Made by a program: the position numbers and the translations under genes. The notes beneath the pieces were generated by a model. The model searched no databases and had not been told where the DNA came from. It worked only from the letters and a program-made list of their open reading frames with translations. From assembly GCF_021018805.1 (NCBI RefSeq), contig NC_086248.1, positions 54,193,485-54,257,484 on the forward strand: 64,000 nucleotides of DNA, read 5' to 3'. This document shows, one piece after another, positions 38,699 to 52,799 of this stretch. Within the stretch, counting starts at the first letter, position 1. Each line of letters starts with the position of its first letter. Source of the stretch: Prinia subflava (taxonomy: Eukaryota; Chordata; Aves; Passeriformes; Cisticolidae).

Positions 38699-41600
38699 AA
38701 CTCAAAATCTCTTATTCTCACCATAAGTATGATTACATAGATGATTCTATCAATAAATCCCCAGACTTATTACCAGACCTTCTCAGAGCTCCATGAAACA
38801 AAACACCATTTTGCCTGCAATATTCAAGGAAAATAAATGATAGCTGAAAAAATATGGGATAGGCAAAAGAGCTTTTCTAATCTTAGAGTCTCTCTTGACT
38901 GTCCCTGCACTATCTCAATTTTGAATAAAATAGAAGTGCATTCACCATTCAGGGGTGCCCTCATCAAACCGTGAAGCTTGTTTAAAAATGTGTGACACAA
39001 CACAGTTCTTAATTCAATTTACTGAGTTACAAATCTAATGTTTTTCTGAAAATGACAGGCAAAATTGAAATGACACAAAAAAGCTTCCAAAATTTCAATG
39101 CAAGTTTTTCTGGGGGGCAAAAAAGTTACGAAGTTCACATTCTTTATTTAAAATAAAGAAAGGAGCAACTTTTCACCTAATTTATATGTGTTTATAAATA
39201 CTATTACTTACTACAGTGTGATTTCAGTCTGCCATTTATGTACTTGGCTGTCTATGAGAGTGTTATTCTAGGCAAATATGAATAACTTAGCTTGAGCTAT
39301 TTTTCCTTGAAATCATTATTTACCTTCTTTGTCTACATTGTTTCCCAGTACTGTGAAGGGGTTTTTTCTATATACTTGTTTTTGAGGAGTAAGGTAATTC
39401 TGGGCAATTATCTGTAGGTGTATTGTACAGAGAAGTAACTTGGATCACATTATATGTTCCAAAATGTAGTGCACCTTTGACTTCCTCTCAAGATTTTTAC
39501 ATGATAGTTCTTTCAGGCTTTTGGTATTTTGTATGGCTAAATGCAGCATTTAGAAAATGATTGTTCTATAGATCTATGACATGTTTCATGGCAAGTAGCT
39601 AAAGTAAAAACTTATAGTAGATCCATAAAAAAGTATTCCTGTGTTTTCTTCAAAAGATTTCTGGTGTTTTAAACCCAGAAAATCTAATTTAAATTCTTAT
39701 GTAGATTCCCTGTATGTATTTTGCATGTTTTATTTTTGATTTCCATTTAAAATTTGCCAATTTGCATCCATTTATGCATTAAAGATATTTAGAATATGTA
39801 GCGATATTCTGTGCTGCGACACAGCAGAAGACTGTATTTTTCAAATACAGAAATTTAGGTCAGTTTGAATATATCCAAGGCTTTTGAAATGAAGATGACA
39901 GATTATTTCCTTCCCAACATTATGAAATTTTTCTTGTGTTTGGAGAGAAAGCCTTAGTCTAACGAGATTTTGATCTGACCTATTGAAGTCCTTCTGACAT
40001 TTCTACAAGATAAGTTTAGTTTCATACTCAAATATTGAAATCTTCAGAGAGCTGAAAACCACTCTCTCATTCCCTGTTTAGGTACCTGAAATTGTTCTGC
40101 AATGCTCAGAACAGCAGCAGAAATAACTGCAAAGTGGCTACAGTCAACCATGTCTTTGAAAATGATGTCCCAGGGTTTCTTGCCTGTTAACAGCATGCTG
40201 CTTTCTAACATGGGAAAGGCCAGTTTTCATAAATACTACAGCATGGATTCTACTGCTGCTGCATTTCATAAAGCACTGAAAACACTGGGTGTTTACTGAA
40301 ATGTCTTCACTTTGCTTGAAGAATGTGGTGAATTTAAGCTTACAATTCAGGATTTATTTTGCTCTAGGCAGGTAGTGACTACCACTTTAAAGTAAGTGGA
40401 TGTTAATTAGTGCTTGAATACTGCAGATATTATATTGAATAATGTGGACAAAAATTCACCTTATTAATGAAAAGATCCATCATAATAAGTATATTGCCAT
40501 CTTGCTGAATTATGATGGAATTCTTATGGAAGGATAAATGACATCCATTTTAAAACCTAATGGGTATCATTATGGTCAGTGTTAAAACAATGACTACTAA
40601 ATGAATGAGTAATAGAAGGGACACTAAAACTAAATTTTATTCATTAACTCAGTCAGTAAAAATGTGTAATCAGTACCACAGATTTATGTACACATCCTAG
40701 TTAAATGTGCATATGCTTTGGGCAATCTGGCACCTTCAGGAAAATTTGACCAAAGTGGCAAAAGCATTCTTAACCACTTCACTAGAAATACATATATATG
40801 GTTAATGTAAAATACTGTAAGTAGAAAAAAAATAGCCTGAATACTGCCCAAAGGGCCATAAATAGTTTCTTTTTTTCTGTGTACAAAGAATCTTAAATAG
40901 AAATCCCAGCAGTATGGCAATAGCAATTAAGCAAACATTTTGTAATTGGTGTGCTTTATTATACTGACTACATGAACAGAAATGGGAATAATCAGTGGCT
41001 TGAGTTACCCTGATGAGTACCTCTGCTTGGGACACCATTCAGCACCTCGTTAGGAGCCAGCATAAAATCACCCCATCAGGCAGGTAGCTCCAACAACGAG
41101 TACATGACATGTTCAACTTCCCAAGGTTCTTAGGGTTGTTAATAGGGCTGCTTTGGAACTGTAAGCTTTATAATGTCTTTCATTAGTTCCTCTTTATTAA
41201 TTAGTAAGTTAACTTATTTATTTATTCCTTGTTAGTTTTTGTGTCTACTCACCACAGGGCAATTCAAATTGCTTCAAGCTTTAGAGACAATTTAGTTGTT
41301 AAATAGTGGTCTAAAAATATCACATGACCCCACTGAGTTCTTTGTTTTTAGGGAGGGAAGAAAGGAAAAGGTGGAATTCAGAAGGGGATTGTAACTAAGA
41401 AGAGTGTAAATGCATCCTTACATATGATCTAATTCTCAGCTGGCCAACTACCAAGAAAATGAAGTGTAGTTTTAAGTACATGTCATTTTTGTGGGCGATT
41501 TTTTGTATCTTAAGATTACTAAGGCAAAATTCTCCCAATCTGATCTCAATCAAATTGGGTATACTTACATACAGTTGTTATTTTATTACAGATCTTTGAT

Positions 41601-43705
41601 CTGGATCTATATTAGGTATTCTGTGAATCAGTATAAAATATTTTGCAGTGGCTCTGAAGAACTTTCACCTGCAGTACTCAAAGAAGTCAAAGCACAATCT
41701 GTAATAAACCATTAAACTGCAAACACGATTCACCCTGCAGATCTGAAGAAGTGTTTGTCCTAGAGAGGGAAGATCACAGATTCAGGTTTAGAACAAGTCT
41801 TGCCAAATAGTTTTATTTTTTTTTTCTCAGAGAAAGCAGGGAGATACTTGTTAGTACCTTACCTTCTGAGTATGTAGCTATTACATTCATAAGGCACCAA
41901 AACAAAAGTTTATACTTCTTAGTTCTTCTTATAGAATCATAAACCATTAGTATATTTCTTAGGAAAAGACAAAGTTTGAGGATGTAATAGTATCTAAACT
42001 GCACCAGAGGAAAGTTCAACCAGGCCAGCAGCCTCTTTATAATCACAATGGCCAGTAAGTGCCGAGGGAGGAGTGTAAGATGATAAGGATATAGTGATAC
42101 TTCATCACATACTTTCCTAACCTCAACCCTGTTGCCTGGATACCTCTGAACTGTCTTTGGATGTAATGGTCTTTATTCACCCTAACTGGACATTAAAATT
42201 TTTACTACCTGATAAATAAATAAAAGAAGGTTTTGTTTGAGACACCAAGTCTGGTTCTGTGGCAGCCCACTGTGTATCCTGCCCTCTACCGTTGTTATTT
42301 GATTTTGAGAGGTCCCTAAAAAACAGTTTGTATGGGAAAATCTAGGAAAATCAAAATTTATGCTGGCAATTCAGATAAGTGGCCTGGAGGCAACTTACCT
42401 GTACTTCATGAAAGAACTGCAGGTGTTTGTCATGATGTCAAAGCACAGACTATTGTTTGCTTCTCATCAATCAGGCTATGCACTAAATCCCTGTCTATTG
42501 CATTTGACTCTCATCAGAAAGAAGGAAGATTTTTGTGATCATATCATAGGAAAATCCTTTTATATGTCTGTTTTTCAGGGATGAGTTATTGCTGTCTTCA
42601 CACGATAATCTGCTAATTGTTTAAAACAATTATGTTAGCAGTGATAAGAATCTGTATGCCCTTGATATTAACACTTTAAGAATTTTTAAACATATCGTTG
42701 ATTCAGGTTAGTATGAAAATAAGTAAAGGAACAACATCTTGTTAACAGTCTTCCAATTTATGTGATTGTATCACATACTCCTTTTTTGTACTGGAGTATA
42801 TAAAAAGCAGTGAACCCTGGAAAGTAAAATGAGCCAGTACTAAAATAGCTAAATAGGGTGGAAGAAGGGGAAGCAATAAATCAGATCAAGTAGAATCATA
42901 GGAGGATATAGAAAAAAGAATGAGTGTAACTACTTTTCAAGGCATATTCTTGTTTCTCTTGAGTGGTACAAAAAATGCCTTTCCCAGCTTATGGTGTCTC
43001 AGTTTTATTGCAGGAATGAGATCAATACTTCATTCTAGAAAACCTCCTTTTTGCTAACCAAATAGTGAGTTTTGTGGCACAGCTAATGGTAGAAAATTAT
43101 ATGTGATCAAGCCCTCATCCTTTTTAGTCACCAGCTCCTCAGCTATGGTAGAGATGGTGACTAATACTGACCATACTCGTTTAAAGATGCACCAATTTGT
43201 GATATTTTGCATATTATCAACATAATTTATGAGGCAGAGAGGATGTACTTCATTTTCTAATGTCTTGTCCTAAAGTTTAAACATCTTTCTCTGGGCCATA
43301 GGAATGACAGTGCGTGTCCTCAAAGTGGAATTGTGAATTTCGTTCTAAGTTGTGTACTTAGGTTCAGTAGCAACTCTGCATTACTGCTGTCTCCTGTATT
43401 CTTGCAGACACTACAAGTTGCAGATGGCCAATTTTCGGTCAGTGAAATAGTTCTAGAAGTGACTGCTTCTGTTCCTTGTATAGCGGGATCTGGCATATAA
43501 ATGTCTAACAATTAATGTAATTAACGTTTTTAAATGTTAGTCATATCTTGTTTCACATCTCTGTTAAGTTGCTGATTAAGCCTTTTAGATATTAAAACAC
43601 CATGAACTTAAACACAAACCCTTCATAGTAGAATTTATGGCTAGAGCACTTTGACTAGAAGTAAAATCTTTACAAAAATGTTCAAAGGGAAATGTGGAGT
43701 TCCAG

Positions 43706-43739
43706 AAAAAAAAAAAAAAAAGAAAAAAAAAAAAGAAAA
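43706..43739. repeat. A-rich tract (A16-G-A12)
   Basis: A simple adenine tract interrupted by single G. It could be a decayed retroposon tail, but no retrocopy with recognisable coding sequence precedes it. The minus-strand open frame across it (43585-43800) is an artefact of poly(T) coding Phe. Confidence 0.9.
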
Positions 43740-44600
43740 TTATGACTTTGTGTGGCAAGTAAGCCAATAATTTTGCAAAAATACGTGACACAGGTACCAC
43801 AGCAAGTAACTCACTTCAGAGTTCCTCCTTGTGCCCAAATGTGCATTGCATTAGATTAGAGCTATAAAAACAATCTGACCTGAGAAATTCTCATGCTGTA
43901 GGGACTCAGGATTAGGTCCTGATCCAGCAGCCAATTCACTTAATAACTTCTCATGTCTGAAGTTACATTATCCACTTTTCCGTCTTTTATAGGGTCCGGC
44001 TAAGCTAGATCAATATCCTGATGAAATGTGGCTTTCTATTTTAGGATGACATTTTCGTACTTGGCAGGATATTACCTTCATCAACATGTGTACAATATGG
44101 TACTAATTTATGTCTGTTTCTTTGTTTGGTAAAAGTCTTGCACAGTGTATTAGGACTTAGAGCTATAAGTTTAGACAATTTTAAATGCTGTTAAAATATA
44201 ATATACTTCCTTATTTTACTGTAAAATGATACTCTATTGAGTCAAGAGCTATACTGAAATGAGCACCTAAGCACTTAATAATTTTCATCATGAACTCCTC
44301 ATTCCAGTAGGTTGAAACAGAGGTAACAAAATGGTGCTTGAGCCAAAACTCCACGTATGAAATTCTTTATGCAGCCATATGATGGCACTTGGATTGAATG
44401 AGTTTTAGATACACAGATGACTGAAAATGAAAACAAAAGTTTGCAAAGTAGTTTTTGAGCTACAGCATCTGAGTTATTGTTCACATGGGTACTTTAAGGA
44501 CATGTCTGTTTTATTAATCTAGGAATTGCTCTGCTCTCTAGTTTTGAGGCCACTGGTGTTGCCGTATTATTGAAACACCATGGTGTTGTTTTAATTAAAG

Positions 44601-44800
44601 AGTACTTGAGTAGTGTGCAGTTTTGGATACTGCAATATAAGGAGGATATAAAGCTACTAGAAAATGTCCAAAGGAGAGCAATGAAGGTGGTGAGGGACTT
44701 TGAAGGGAAGCCATATGAAGAGCAGCTGAGGTCACTCAGTTTGGTCAGTCTGGAAGTGACTAGGGAAAGCCCTCATTGCAGTCTACACACATCTAGGTGA
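44601..44800 (+). mobile_element. CR1 LINE fragment, plus strand, truncated both ends
   Basis: It contains 'gtgcagttttggatactgca', 'ataaggaggatataaagct', 'gaaaatgtccaaaggagagc', 'gaaggtggtgagggactttg' and 'gaagagcagctgaggtcact'. This is the CR1 segment lying just upstream of the block in which the copy at 38328 begins. The terminal ATTCTATG repeat is missing. The plus-strand open frame at 44570-44800 is CR1-derived, not a host gene. Confidence 0.85.
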
Positions 44801-46151
44801 GTGTGCAAAAACTTCAAACCACATTAATTGTTTGGCAGAATGAGAGTCACTAGAGAAAACTGTTGTAAACAATTTCAACAGTTGAGATTTTCTGGCTCAC
44901 TACACACTTTATCAAATGAACTTCATAGATAGGAAATGCAGAAATCTTGCCAAATAATTAGGTCTGTTCTGGTGTGTTAAGTTCATAAGCCAATTTTGAT
45001 GATTCCCAGTGTAACCAGAGGAGAGGCAAGTTCCCACAGAGGACAATTCATAGCATGAATTTACCTATGCTCTACGTGAATTCAGGGATACCCTCTTGTG
45101 TCCACTGACAGTGGAGGAACACTGGGAATATCATCCCTGAAATGAAATAAGGTACATAACCTTGTATAACCTTTTTTACTTTACAATACAAAGGAAGCTT
45201 AAAAACAGGAAGTCTCACTGTCCCTCTGGTATTAGATTTATGATAGAAGCCTGTGCAGACAAGTTAGATATCCTGTGCAATAACTCCCAGATCTCAAATC
45301 AGAGAGACAGCTTACAAAAAGAATAGCTTGTCATTTTTTTCAATTATAAATGAAAATAAGATACAGTGTCCTGTGTGTAACATAACTATAAGGAAACTAC
45401 AGTCAATATAATTTGTAAATAATGGTTTACACATGACAGAAATGTTTATATGTAAGTAATTTAAACCTGCATGTGGCAGATTATAAAACATCAGCTTTCC
45501 AAACTATAATGTTTAAGTCAAAACGCATAATTCGTATATATTGTTAGAATCAGCTCATGATTGCAAAGGTCCCTGCTCCATGCAGTCATTGCTGTACATT
45601 GTTCCAGTGGAAAATATAATTGCTATTAATAAATATTAAAATATTTTAGCTTTCTGCGTAAGATGAAGCAACTGGAAACCTCTCAGCAGCACGTGACCAG
45701 TCAGTTATTTGTAGATTCTCAGCAGACCAAAGGAGTGTTTATTAAGTAATTGCCCTAGCTCTACTGCTATCAGCAGGGTGTTGTAAATGTTCTGAGATAA
45801 CTTTTAATAATCTAAGTCAGGTATTAATTTTTGAATTACCAGCCTGCCTAGTTTGGACTGCTTCCAGGCCTTGCACCCTGACTATAAAAAAATTCAGTGC
45901 AATAATTGTCTAACTTTTGTACAATTTTGCACTAACTTGATGCTGGTACATCAATTAAAAATCTGATGAAAGCATTTGTGTAATAGACAAAAGCAATATA
46001 GAGAGTCGACATATCCAAATAAGGAGATAACTCAGTGAGTTGAGAAGTAGTTTTAATTGAATGGAAACACATGAGAAGAACCCTGAGTAAAAACAAGGTC
46101 ATCCTGTGCCTAGATAGGTTTCCAGGAAAACAGTTGCTTAACTTCTGTGGG

Positions 46152-46169
46152 ATTTAATTTAAATTAAAT
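46152..46169. repeat. Perfect 18-bp AT palindrome
   Basis: ATTTAATTTAAATTAAAT is its own reverse complement. It is AT-only sequence in an AT-rich intron, so chance is likely. It is recorded for completeness. Confidence 0.8.
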
Positions 46170-47334
46170 GTGCTGAAAGCTGCATAAATAATTGTGCCAC
46201 CCATGAGAGTGTGGTTGTGATAGCAGTTCATGTCCTGATGCATAGTCAATTCTTTCATACCCTTCTTTGAACTTTAGCATAAACTCTACAGTGTCTGGGG
46301 GGCCTGCCCCTACCAAGCAGAAACTCCTATTTTCTTAGAAAACAGCAAATGATAAGGCATTGTGGATACTAAATGACTTTTACGTGTGATTGATGGTAAG
46401 TAGCCAACTAACAGTAAGTTGTAGACCCACTTGAATTATCTAGCTCAAATATTTGTTCTGCACCTTGATGTTCTCATAGTTGCTTCCTCCCTACTGCAGC
46501 TAAATTTTTAATCTAAAAAAGGATAGTCATAATTAGCACTGCAAATAATTCATATGCATTCATTTTAAGGGTGAGAAGATATAACCATGAATGAAGAGCA
46601 GGGATTCTGGCAATATAGAAATCATTCTCAAGTGTGTCTGGGTGGATAATCCATTTTTCATAGGGCCGTTAAAAGTCTGGGAGAAAGGCAGTGGGAATTT
46701 ATTGGGACCAACACATGATTAAAAACTTTTTTTGTTCTAGCTAAAATGGAAAACTGAAGGATTTCATTAAAGATCAGAGGTTTCATTTGACCTGGAGCAG
46801 ATATTTTTGACTGGCAGGTATTTATTAAAATAAAGAGAATTAACAGCACTAGTGGGAGACCAGTAAATTTTGTCAGTTTAGCCTCTGAAATGCTTTTTGG
46901 ATTAAATTGGCAAGCAAGCTTCTTCAGATTTTCTGACTAGCTCCAGAACAAACAAGAAGCTTCATTATTAAAAGGTAAGAAGACTTCTAGGCTCAGCTTA
47001 ACTGCTATTCCAAGTAGTTTTGTTGTATCAATGTGCCCTTCTTTTTTCTTCCTTCTTTTGAGGAAAAATGGACACCATAGGGAATTTTTTAAAAAGCCTC
47101 TTCTACTCATCTAGTTATATTGGCATATTTTTCCTCTTTTCTTTTGCATTCTCACAGATGGAAATTAGAAGCTCTTTGCTATTGCAGAGAATTTGCTATT
47201 TTCAGGTCAGAATGGTAAAATAGAACACTTTTTCTAGGTCTTACATACTCGCAGTTGGACTCCTTCTTTGTATATAAGGCTAAGCCAAATTAAAAAGATG
47301 GGTATCAATTAAAGTAAAAAATTTTCATCTAAAG

Positions 47335-47410
47335 TTTTGGTTGGATTTAGGGATTGGACAAGATTATCTCCAGATGTTCCTCCCAAGCTCAACCATTATA
47401 TGATTCTGTA
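47335..47410 (+). mobile_element. CR1 3' tail remnant, plus strand
   Basis: 'ttggttggatttagggattg' followed by 'gatgttcctcccaagctcaa' and 'ccattatatgattctgta' follows the CR1 3' terminus ('ggttggactagatgatc...cttccaacc...cattctatgattctatg'). Only about 75 bp remain. Such short tails are common in bird introns. Confidence 0.65.
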
Positions 47411-48315
47411 TTATTTACAAACCCACAAGCAGTTAAGTACTAGTAATTACATTAAAATTATAGAAATTAAATTTCTTTCCAACTTACTGTATATCACAGG
47501 GATACAATTGACTATTTGGAAATCACTGTATTGTAAACTATTGCATTACACTTTTGTTTTTTAATCTCAGACATTCCTATTACTCTCTGGTGAAATACAG
47601 TGCTGACTTTTCCCAGAGATTAAGGATCATACTAGAAATCTTAAATGCTGGTAATGAGTGCCTGTGTTCACAGAGATTATTTGGGAGTGGATAGATCCAC
47701 AGCGTGTAAAATACACTGAGAAACATTAGGTGCTATGTCTGACATATGGACTTAATGGAAGTCTAGTTTTTCTTTAAAGACTTGTGGTTGTGTGCCTGAC
47801 ACACTACAAGTTAGGAGTTCCTTCAGTTGCAGAAACATTCATTTACTGTTCATTTTAATCAATTCAACCAGTATCTAAATAAACTGAGCTTAATGTAACT
47901 TATTAGATGTAAAACAATGTTGTTCATATGGGTAAAATATTTTAAAATTTTGAATTAGCTGCATCTTAAAGTCTTTGTAAAGCTTTTTGTGATGTATTAT
48001 ATTTTGACCTTTTCTAAGTATATTTTTGTGGTACATCTGTGAAATGCTAGGCAACTTTAGATACCATAGCTTCAATTCAGATTACTGAAATCCAGCTCCC
48101 TGCACTGACTTCAATGAGACTTTGGATATCTTGTAGTTTAAATTGATTGTATTCCTTGCCCTCAGGTATTTATAAAAATACTGGATGTTTTCCACAAACT
48201 ATAACTAAAAATATCCCTGAGACATTTTCTTCTGTTTCTAGTAGGTGTATCTTGATATTTGCACTTTCATATAATAATCTCAAATTAACTGTTTCAGAAT
48301 GAGAATAAGATGGTA

Positions 48316-49082
48316 TGGTGGGTTAACTGTAGTTAAGGGCCAAACTCTCAACAAGATGCTCACTCTCTCCCTCTTCTCAGCAGGACAGGGGAGAAAATAG
48401 CATAAGGAAGCTCATTCGTAGCAGTTAAGACAGGGAGATTGCATACTAATTATTGCCATTGGCAAAACAGACTCAACTTGAGGAAAATTAATTCAATTTA
48501 TTGCCAATTAATATAGTGAGAAATAAAAAGAAAAATTAAAATACTTTTCCTTCATCCTTTCCAAGGCTCAACTATAGTACTTCACTTCTGATTCTTCTAG
48601 CACTACCTGAGTGCTTGAGGGAAAGTCAGAGGGTATGGTCAGTATGTAACAGTTCCACTCTGCTGGTCCTCTGTCACACTTTTTCCCTGCTCTAGCATGT
48701 CCCTCAGGACAAATTCTCTCTAGTTTGAGCTCTCCATGGGTTGCAATTCCTGTTAGGAAAACGTGTTCAGGATGGGTTTTTCATGGGCTGCAGGGATACT
48801 TGCTATGCCATGAAGCATGTCCTCCTTTTCTGACCTAGGTGTTCTCTCTGATGTTTCTCACTTTTTTGTTCCCTCCTCCTCTGCTCATTCCGTGTTTTCC
48901 CCCCTTTCTTGCACATGTTTCCTCAAAAGCATCACCACCTTGGTTGATGGGATGTGATGGATCCACTGCAGAGCCAGCTGGACCATGCTGTGCCTTGCCC
49001 AGGGGAACCTCTGACCACTTTCCAGAGGGGTCATTCCTGCAATCCACCTGCTACCCAAATCTCACCACTTATGCCAATAACC
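48316..49082 (-). mobile_element. Solo LTR, same ERVL-like family as 14783-15555, antisense
   Basis: It starts TGGTGGGTTAACTGTAG and contains 'ttctcagcaggacagggga', 'ggcaaaacagactcaact' and 'attcaatttattgccaatta'. It ends with 'ctacccaaatctcaccac', then ccaataac. Blocks, order and length match the first LTR. On the minus strand an intact AATAAA polyadenylation signal lies at 48497-48502, so transcription within the LTR would run leftwards, opposite to LAMA2. It is strongly diverged from the other copy. The open frames over it (48835-49047 minus, 48839-49126 plus) are not retroviral proteins. No clear target duplication was found. Confidence 0.8.
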
Positions 49083-52000
49083 TAAAATGCACTGTATTAC
49101 AGAAGACATTGAAGAATAGACTGTAAAGTCAATAGTTAGGTGGAAAATCACTGGGATAATTTTTTGTGTGCGTAAGTATTGAATTAGGCCATTAGAACAT
49201 GACCTTCTCAAAAGATGCAGCTGATGTATTATACCTCTGCCATGTATAGCAGAAATGATTTCTTATGACCATATTTTGTTAAATTCTTAGTTAAAAATAT
49301 GTAATAGATTTTGCACCTAGAGTATAAATGCTTTTGTGTGTTGCTCTTGATTCTATGACTTCCTTCCAAATACCTGGCATGAACTCTTTGGATATGAAAA
49401 GGTACTATGGGATATCACTGTCATCTAAAATAAGTATTTTGTTGGGTTTTGGCACAATAATGCTCAAGTAATTATATTACATTTGATGCCGTTTATCCTG
49501 AAGTGTATTTAAAGGAAAACTATAAATAGGAAATAATTTGAGATTTCAGATTCTCTGCAGAAGGGTCTGAAAAGTGTGACTAACAGGCTTATTCGGGCTG
49601 CAGTCCATATAAACTAAAAATTTTATGAGGATCACTTAGTGGTGTCCCGAACGCTAAAGGAATCTGTGTATCTTAAATTTTTATTACAAGGTAAATGCAA
49701 GACTCACAAAAACCTTTTGCCGTTTACAATTTCACTAGTTCTTGGAAGATGTACTAAGACCAACACTGCTCAAGTCTTAATATTTCAAAATACAGTCTCA
49801 ACATATTGCAAACGACAGGCCCTGATGCATCTTTCTGAGCACTATTATTTGTACAGAACGCTTGTGCACCTGAAATTAAACTTCACTATGAAAAAGCATT
49901 TGAAAAATACCCAATTCCTAACTTAGGCTAAAATATTTTAGAATCGTGTTGAGAATGCACTGGAATTCCGTGCATATTGCACAGGACTATGAAATTTTAC
50001 AATCTTCCTAAATACGCATAAAAATATGTATTTTGCCTATTAATGACTTGTTTAATGGTGTACAAGAAGGTGCACAGAGTTTTATGCACAAAATTTATTG
50101 CCAGGGCAGGAAGGTGACACACACGAGACAGGCAGATGTGTAAGTACACAAGGTTGTGTGTTACATATGCCACAGAGGGGCTGCATGCTTTTTTTAAGTT
50201 TGTTTCCCAAGCACAGCAGACTTACATTTTAAAAATAAAACCTGATGACCTGTATTTGGGCAAGCTTAATATGTAGCATTATGTTCCCTGCTATTTCACA
50301 CTCCATCATTTCTTTTACCTAATATAAGAATTTTAAATGTTTTGGTGTGGGCCTTAGCTACCCTGCTTTCTGCTGACATTCAGAAACTGATTAATAAAGA
50401 TATTGACTATGAAATTCTTAGTAGACTTAAGTGGATACAGCAGTGGATTTGCTGTGAAAAGTAGTGAAAAGAGACTTGTTTCAAGTGTTAAGTAATGGTA
50501 ATTCTTGTTCAATGACCTTGGACTTTCATTCACTCCCCAGAGATTGTGAGAACTATTTTTACTTCTTCAGAAGTGAGATATCAACACCTTGGTTGGCACT
50601 TGGTGCAGCAGGAAAAGACAGATTCTCTGTTAGCAGAAATTTTTGGAAATCAATTAAGTTCATGGAGCTACAGCAGCTTCTATCAGCAGGAGATCAGTTC
50701 TGAAACAGCTATGAGAAAGTGAGAGCAGCTGCAGTTTAGTCGAAGGAAAGGTCTGTGCATCTCCAGCTGTGGCCAGTACCACACGCATGTGGATTAGTGC
50801 AAGAATGCAAGCACTCATCCGTTCTGTCATGCCCACCAACCCAGTATACTACAATTTGTACTCATTTCCTGAGCTAGGGAATGTCTCTGTTACAGCTGAG
50901 GCAAGAAAATGAATGAATGAATGGATTAGAAAATAGGCAGTTTTAAATAAAAGGTGATTGACTTATATAATTAAACCATAATTAGTAGCTAATGCAAGAG
51001 GTTATGAAACAGTAACAAATGGGCCACTGCAGCTAGGGTGAGGGTGGGAAGAGACAGATGAAGAAACAGAATTCATACATTAATGAAGGATATGATGGCA
51101 GTGGAGGACTGAAAGATGGTGTTGGATCTAATCCCTGTCCGTTCCAGATTTCAAACAATTGTAGATCTAAGATATTTTTCAATAGGTGAGAGGTTAATTT
51201 TTCATATGACCAGGAGCAATAGGGTCTTAAATACACTGCTGAGTCAAAAGAATGACTTGCAACCTGTAGAGAGATGCTATAGCAATAAACCCCACTCCCT
51301 GATTGTGTGTGATTAACTTGATACATGAGCATTATTTAAATATAGGTGAGCATTTTTAAAGGAGTTTATTATGTGTTCTTGCTGTGTCTGGAAACTTGTA
51401 TAACTTTGTGTAGGTCAAAATCTTCATTTAAGACACATTTCAAACAGCACTAAGTTAAGGTCAACACTTTTAATTTTTTTTCTCATAATGTTATAATGAA
51501 GTGATAGCTTTTTTATTCATATTTTATCTTAGAGCTATAAAGTTAATCGTTGCTTCGAACTACACCATTTGCATTAAATCTAAGGCAGCATGAAACCCTG
51601 CTAAATATTAAAGACTTTGAGATGGAAGCAGAAAATTTACATTGTTAGTAGAAACTTGGTTTATTAGGATCTAGAAGCCTGGCTTACATTTGAAATGGGG
51701 AGAAAATATACATTGCCAGCAGAAACAGGGAAGGGAGGAACACATGCAATTAAAGGAAATTTATGTAGGTATATAAATCACATTAATTGCACTCAGAAGA
51801 CCTTGCATTTATCTATTATATATGAACTACTAGAAAGGGTTGATTCTTTCTGAGTTTTATCATTTTTTGTTACACAAAGTATTCAAAAGACATTCAAGGG
51901 AAGTTATAAGTTGGTATCTTGGATAAAACACAAAACTAAGTTGAGGTTTTGCAACATCTTTATTGAATTTCAGAATAACTTTTGAAAAGCTGCTGAAACC

Positions 52001-52770
52001 AAGTGAATAGTAATGAATACTAAAAAAAATCCTAGATTCTTTTAGATTCAAGATTCACATGTTGCTAATAATGTTTAAATATCCTAGAGCATGTTACAAA
52101 ATTTTGAGATTTTACTGTTTAAGGTTGTAAAGTTACAATTATTTTTCAAACAATTACTTGCAACACCAAAACTGAGCATGATTTTCTCATTCTTCTTCTG
52201 GGCTTTGATGCATATAGATAATGTCATTCTCCAAGGATAAAAATGAGGAAACATGAATAAATCAGTTGTTAGAAACTGAACTTACCTTGAGAGAACTAGA
52301 TAACCAGCTTAAACTGATTTTTGTGGGGTTTGTAAATAATGTTTCATTATTTGAGTATTATAGTTGTTTCACTTTATATATGTTTATCCTGACCTTAGAG
52401 TAGGGAGTACTTTCTTATTTAGAAAGCTGATATATGAGAATTTTTGCTGCAGTCAAGTGGGATATTTCCTGAGAGATTTTAGAGCACCTGGAATGAGGAT
52501 TTGTTTATCTTCTCCATTTAGGCTACCTCAAATACAGTGTGCTTGCTATATGCAGAAAAAACACATACATTTGCCTGCACACACACAAACACTGACTCGT
52601 TCTTCTCTGAAGGTGAAGCTCTTGGTCTGTCAAGTCTTGTTCAGTGTTCTGCATTTAAACTTTTCTCACTACAAAAGACACTGTTGCAATTCCAACTTTT
52701 ATAAAGGCTCTTTGGCCCTCATTAAGGGATATCCATGTGTGCAGGGCTCTTTTGCAAACTGGAGATAGCC

Positions 52771-52799
52771 CAAAGGAGAGTAAGACTTACTCTCCTTTG
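52771..52799. repeat. Perfect 14-bp inverted repeat with 1-nt centre
   Basis: CAAAGGAGAGTAAG (52771-52784), a single A, then CTTACTCTCCTTTG (52786-52799) form an exact 29-nt quasi-palindrome. Another GAGAGTAAG follows at once at about 52800-52808, giving a third partial copy. It has mixed base composition, so it is unlikely to be chance. No terminal-repeat or transposon context is visible. Confidence 0.95.

Noticed and set aside
40102..40299. Open frame of 65 codons that reads like ordinary protein (possible retrocopy fragment)
   Set aside because: I could not match it to any family, and there are no target duplications or poly(A) tail at its end. A blastp search would be decisive; a hit to a multi-exon gene would revive it.
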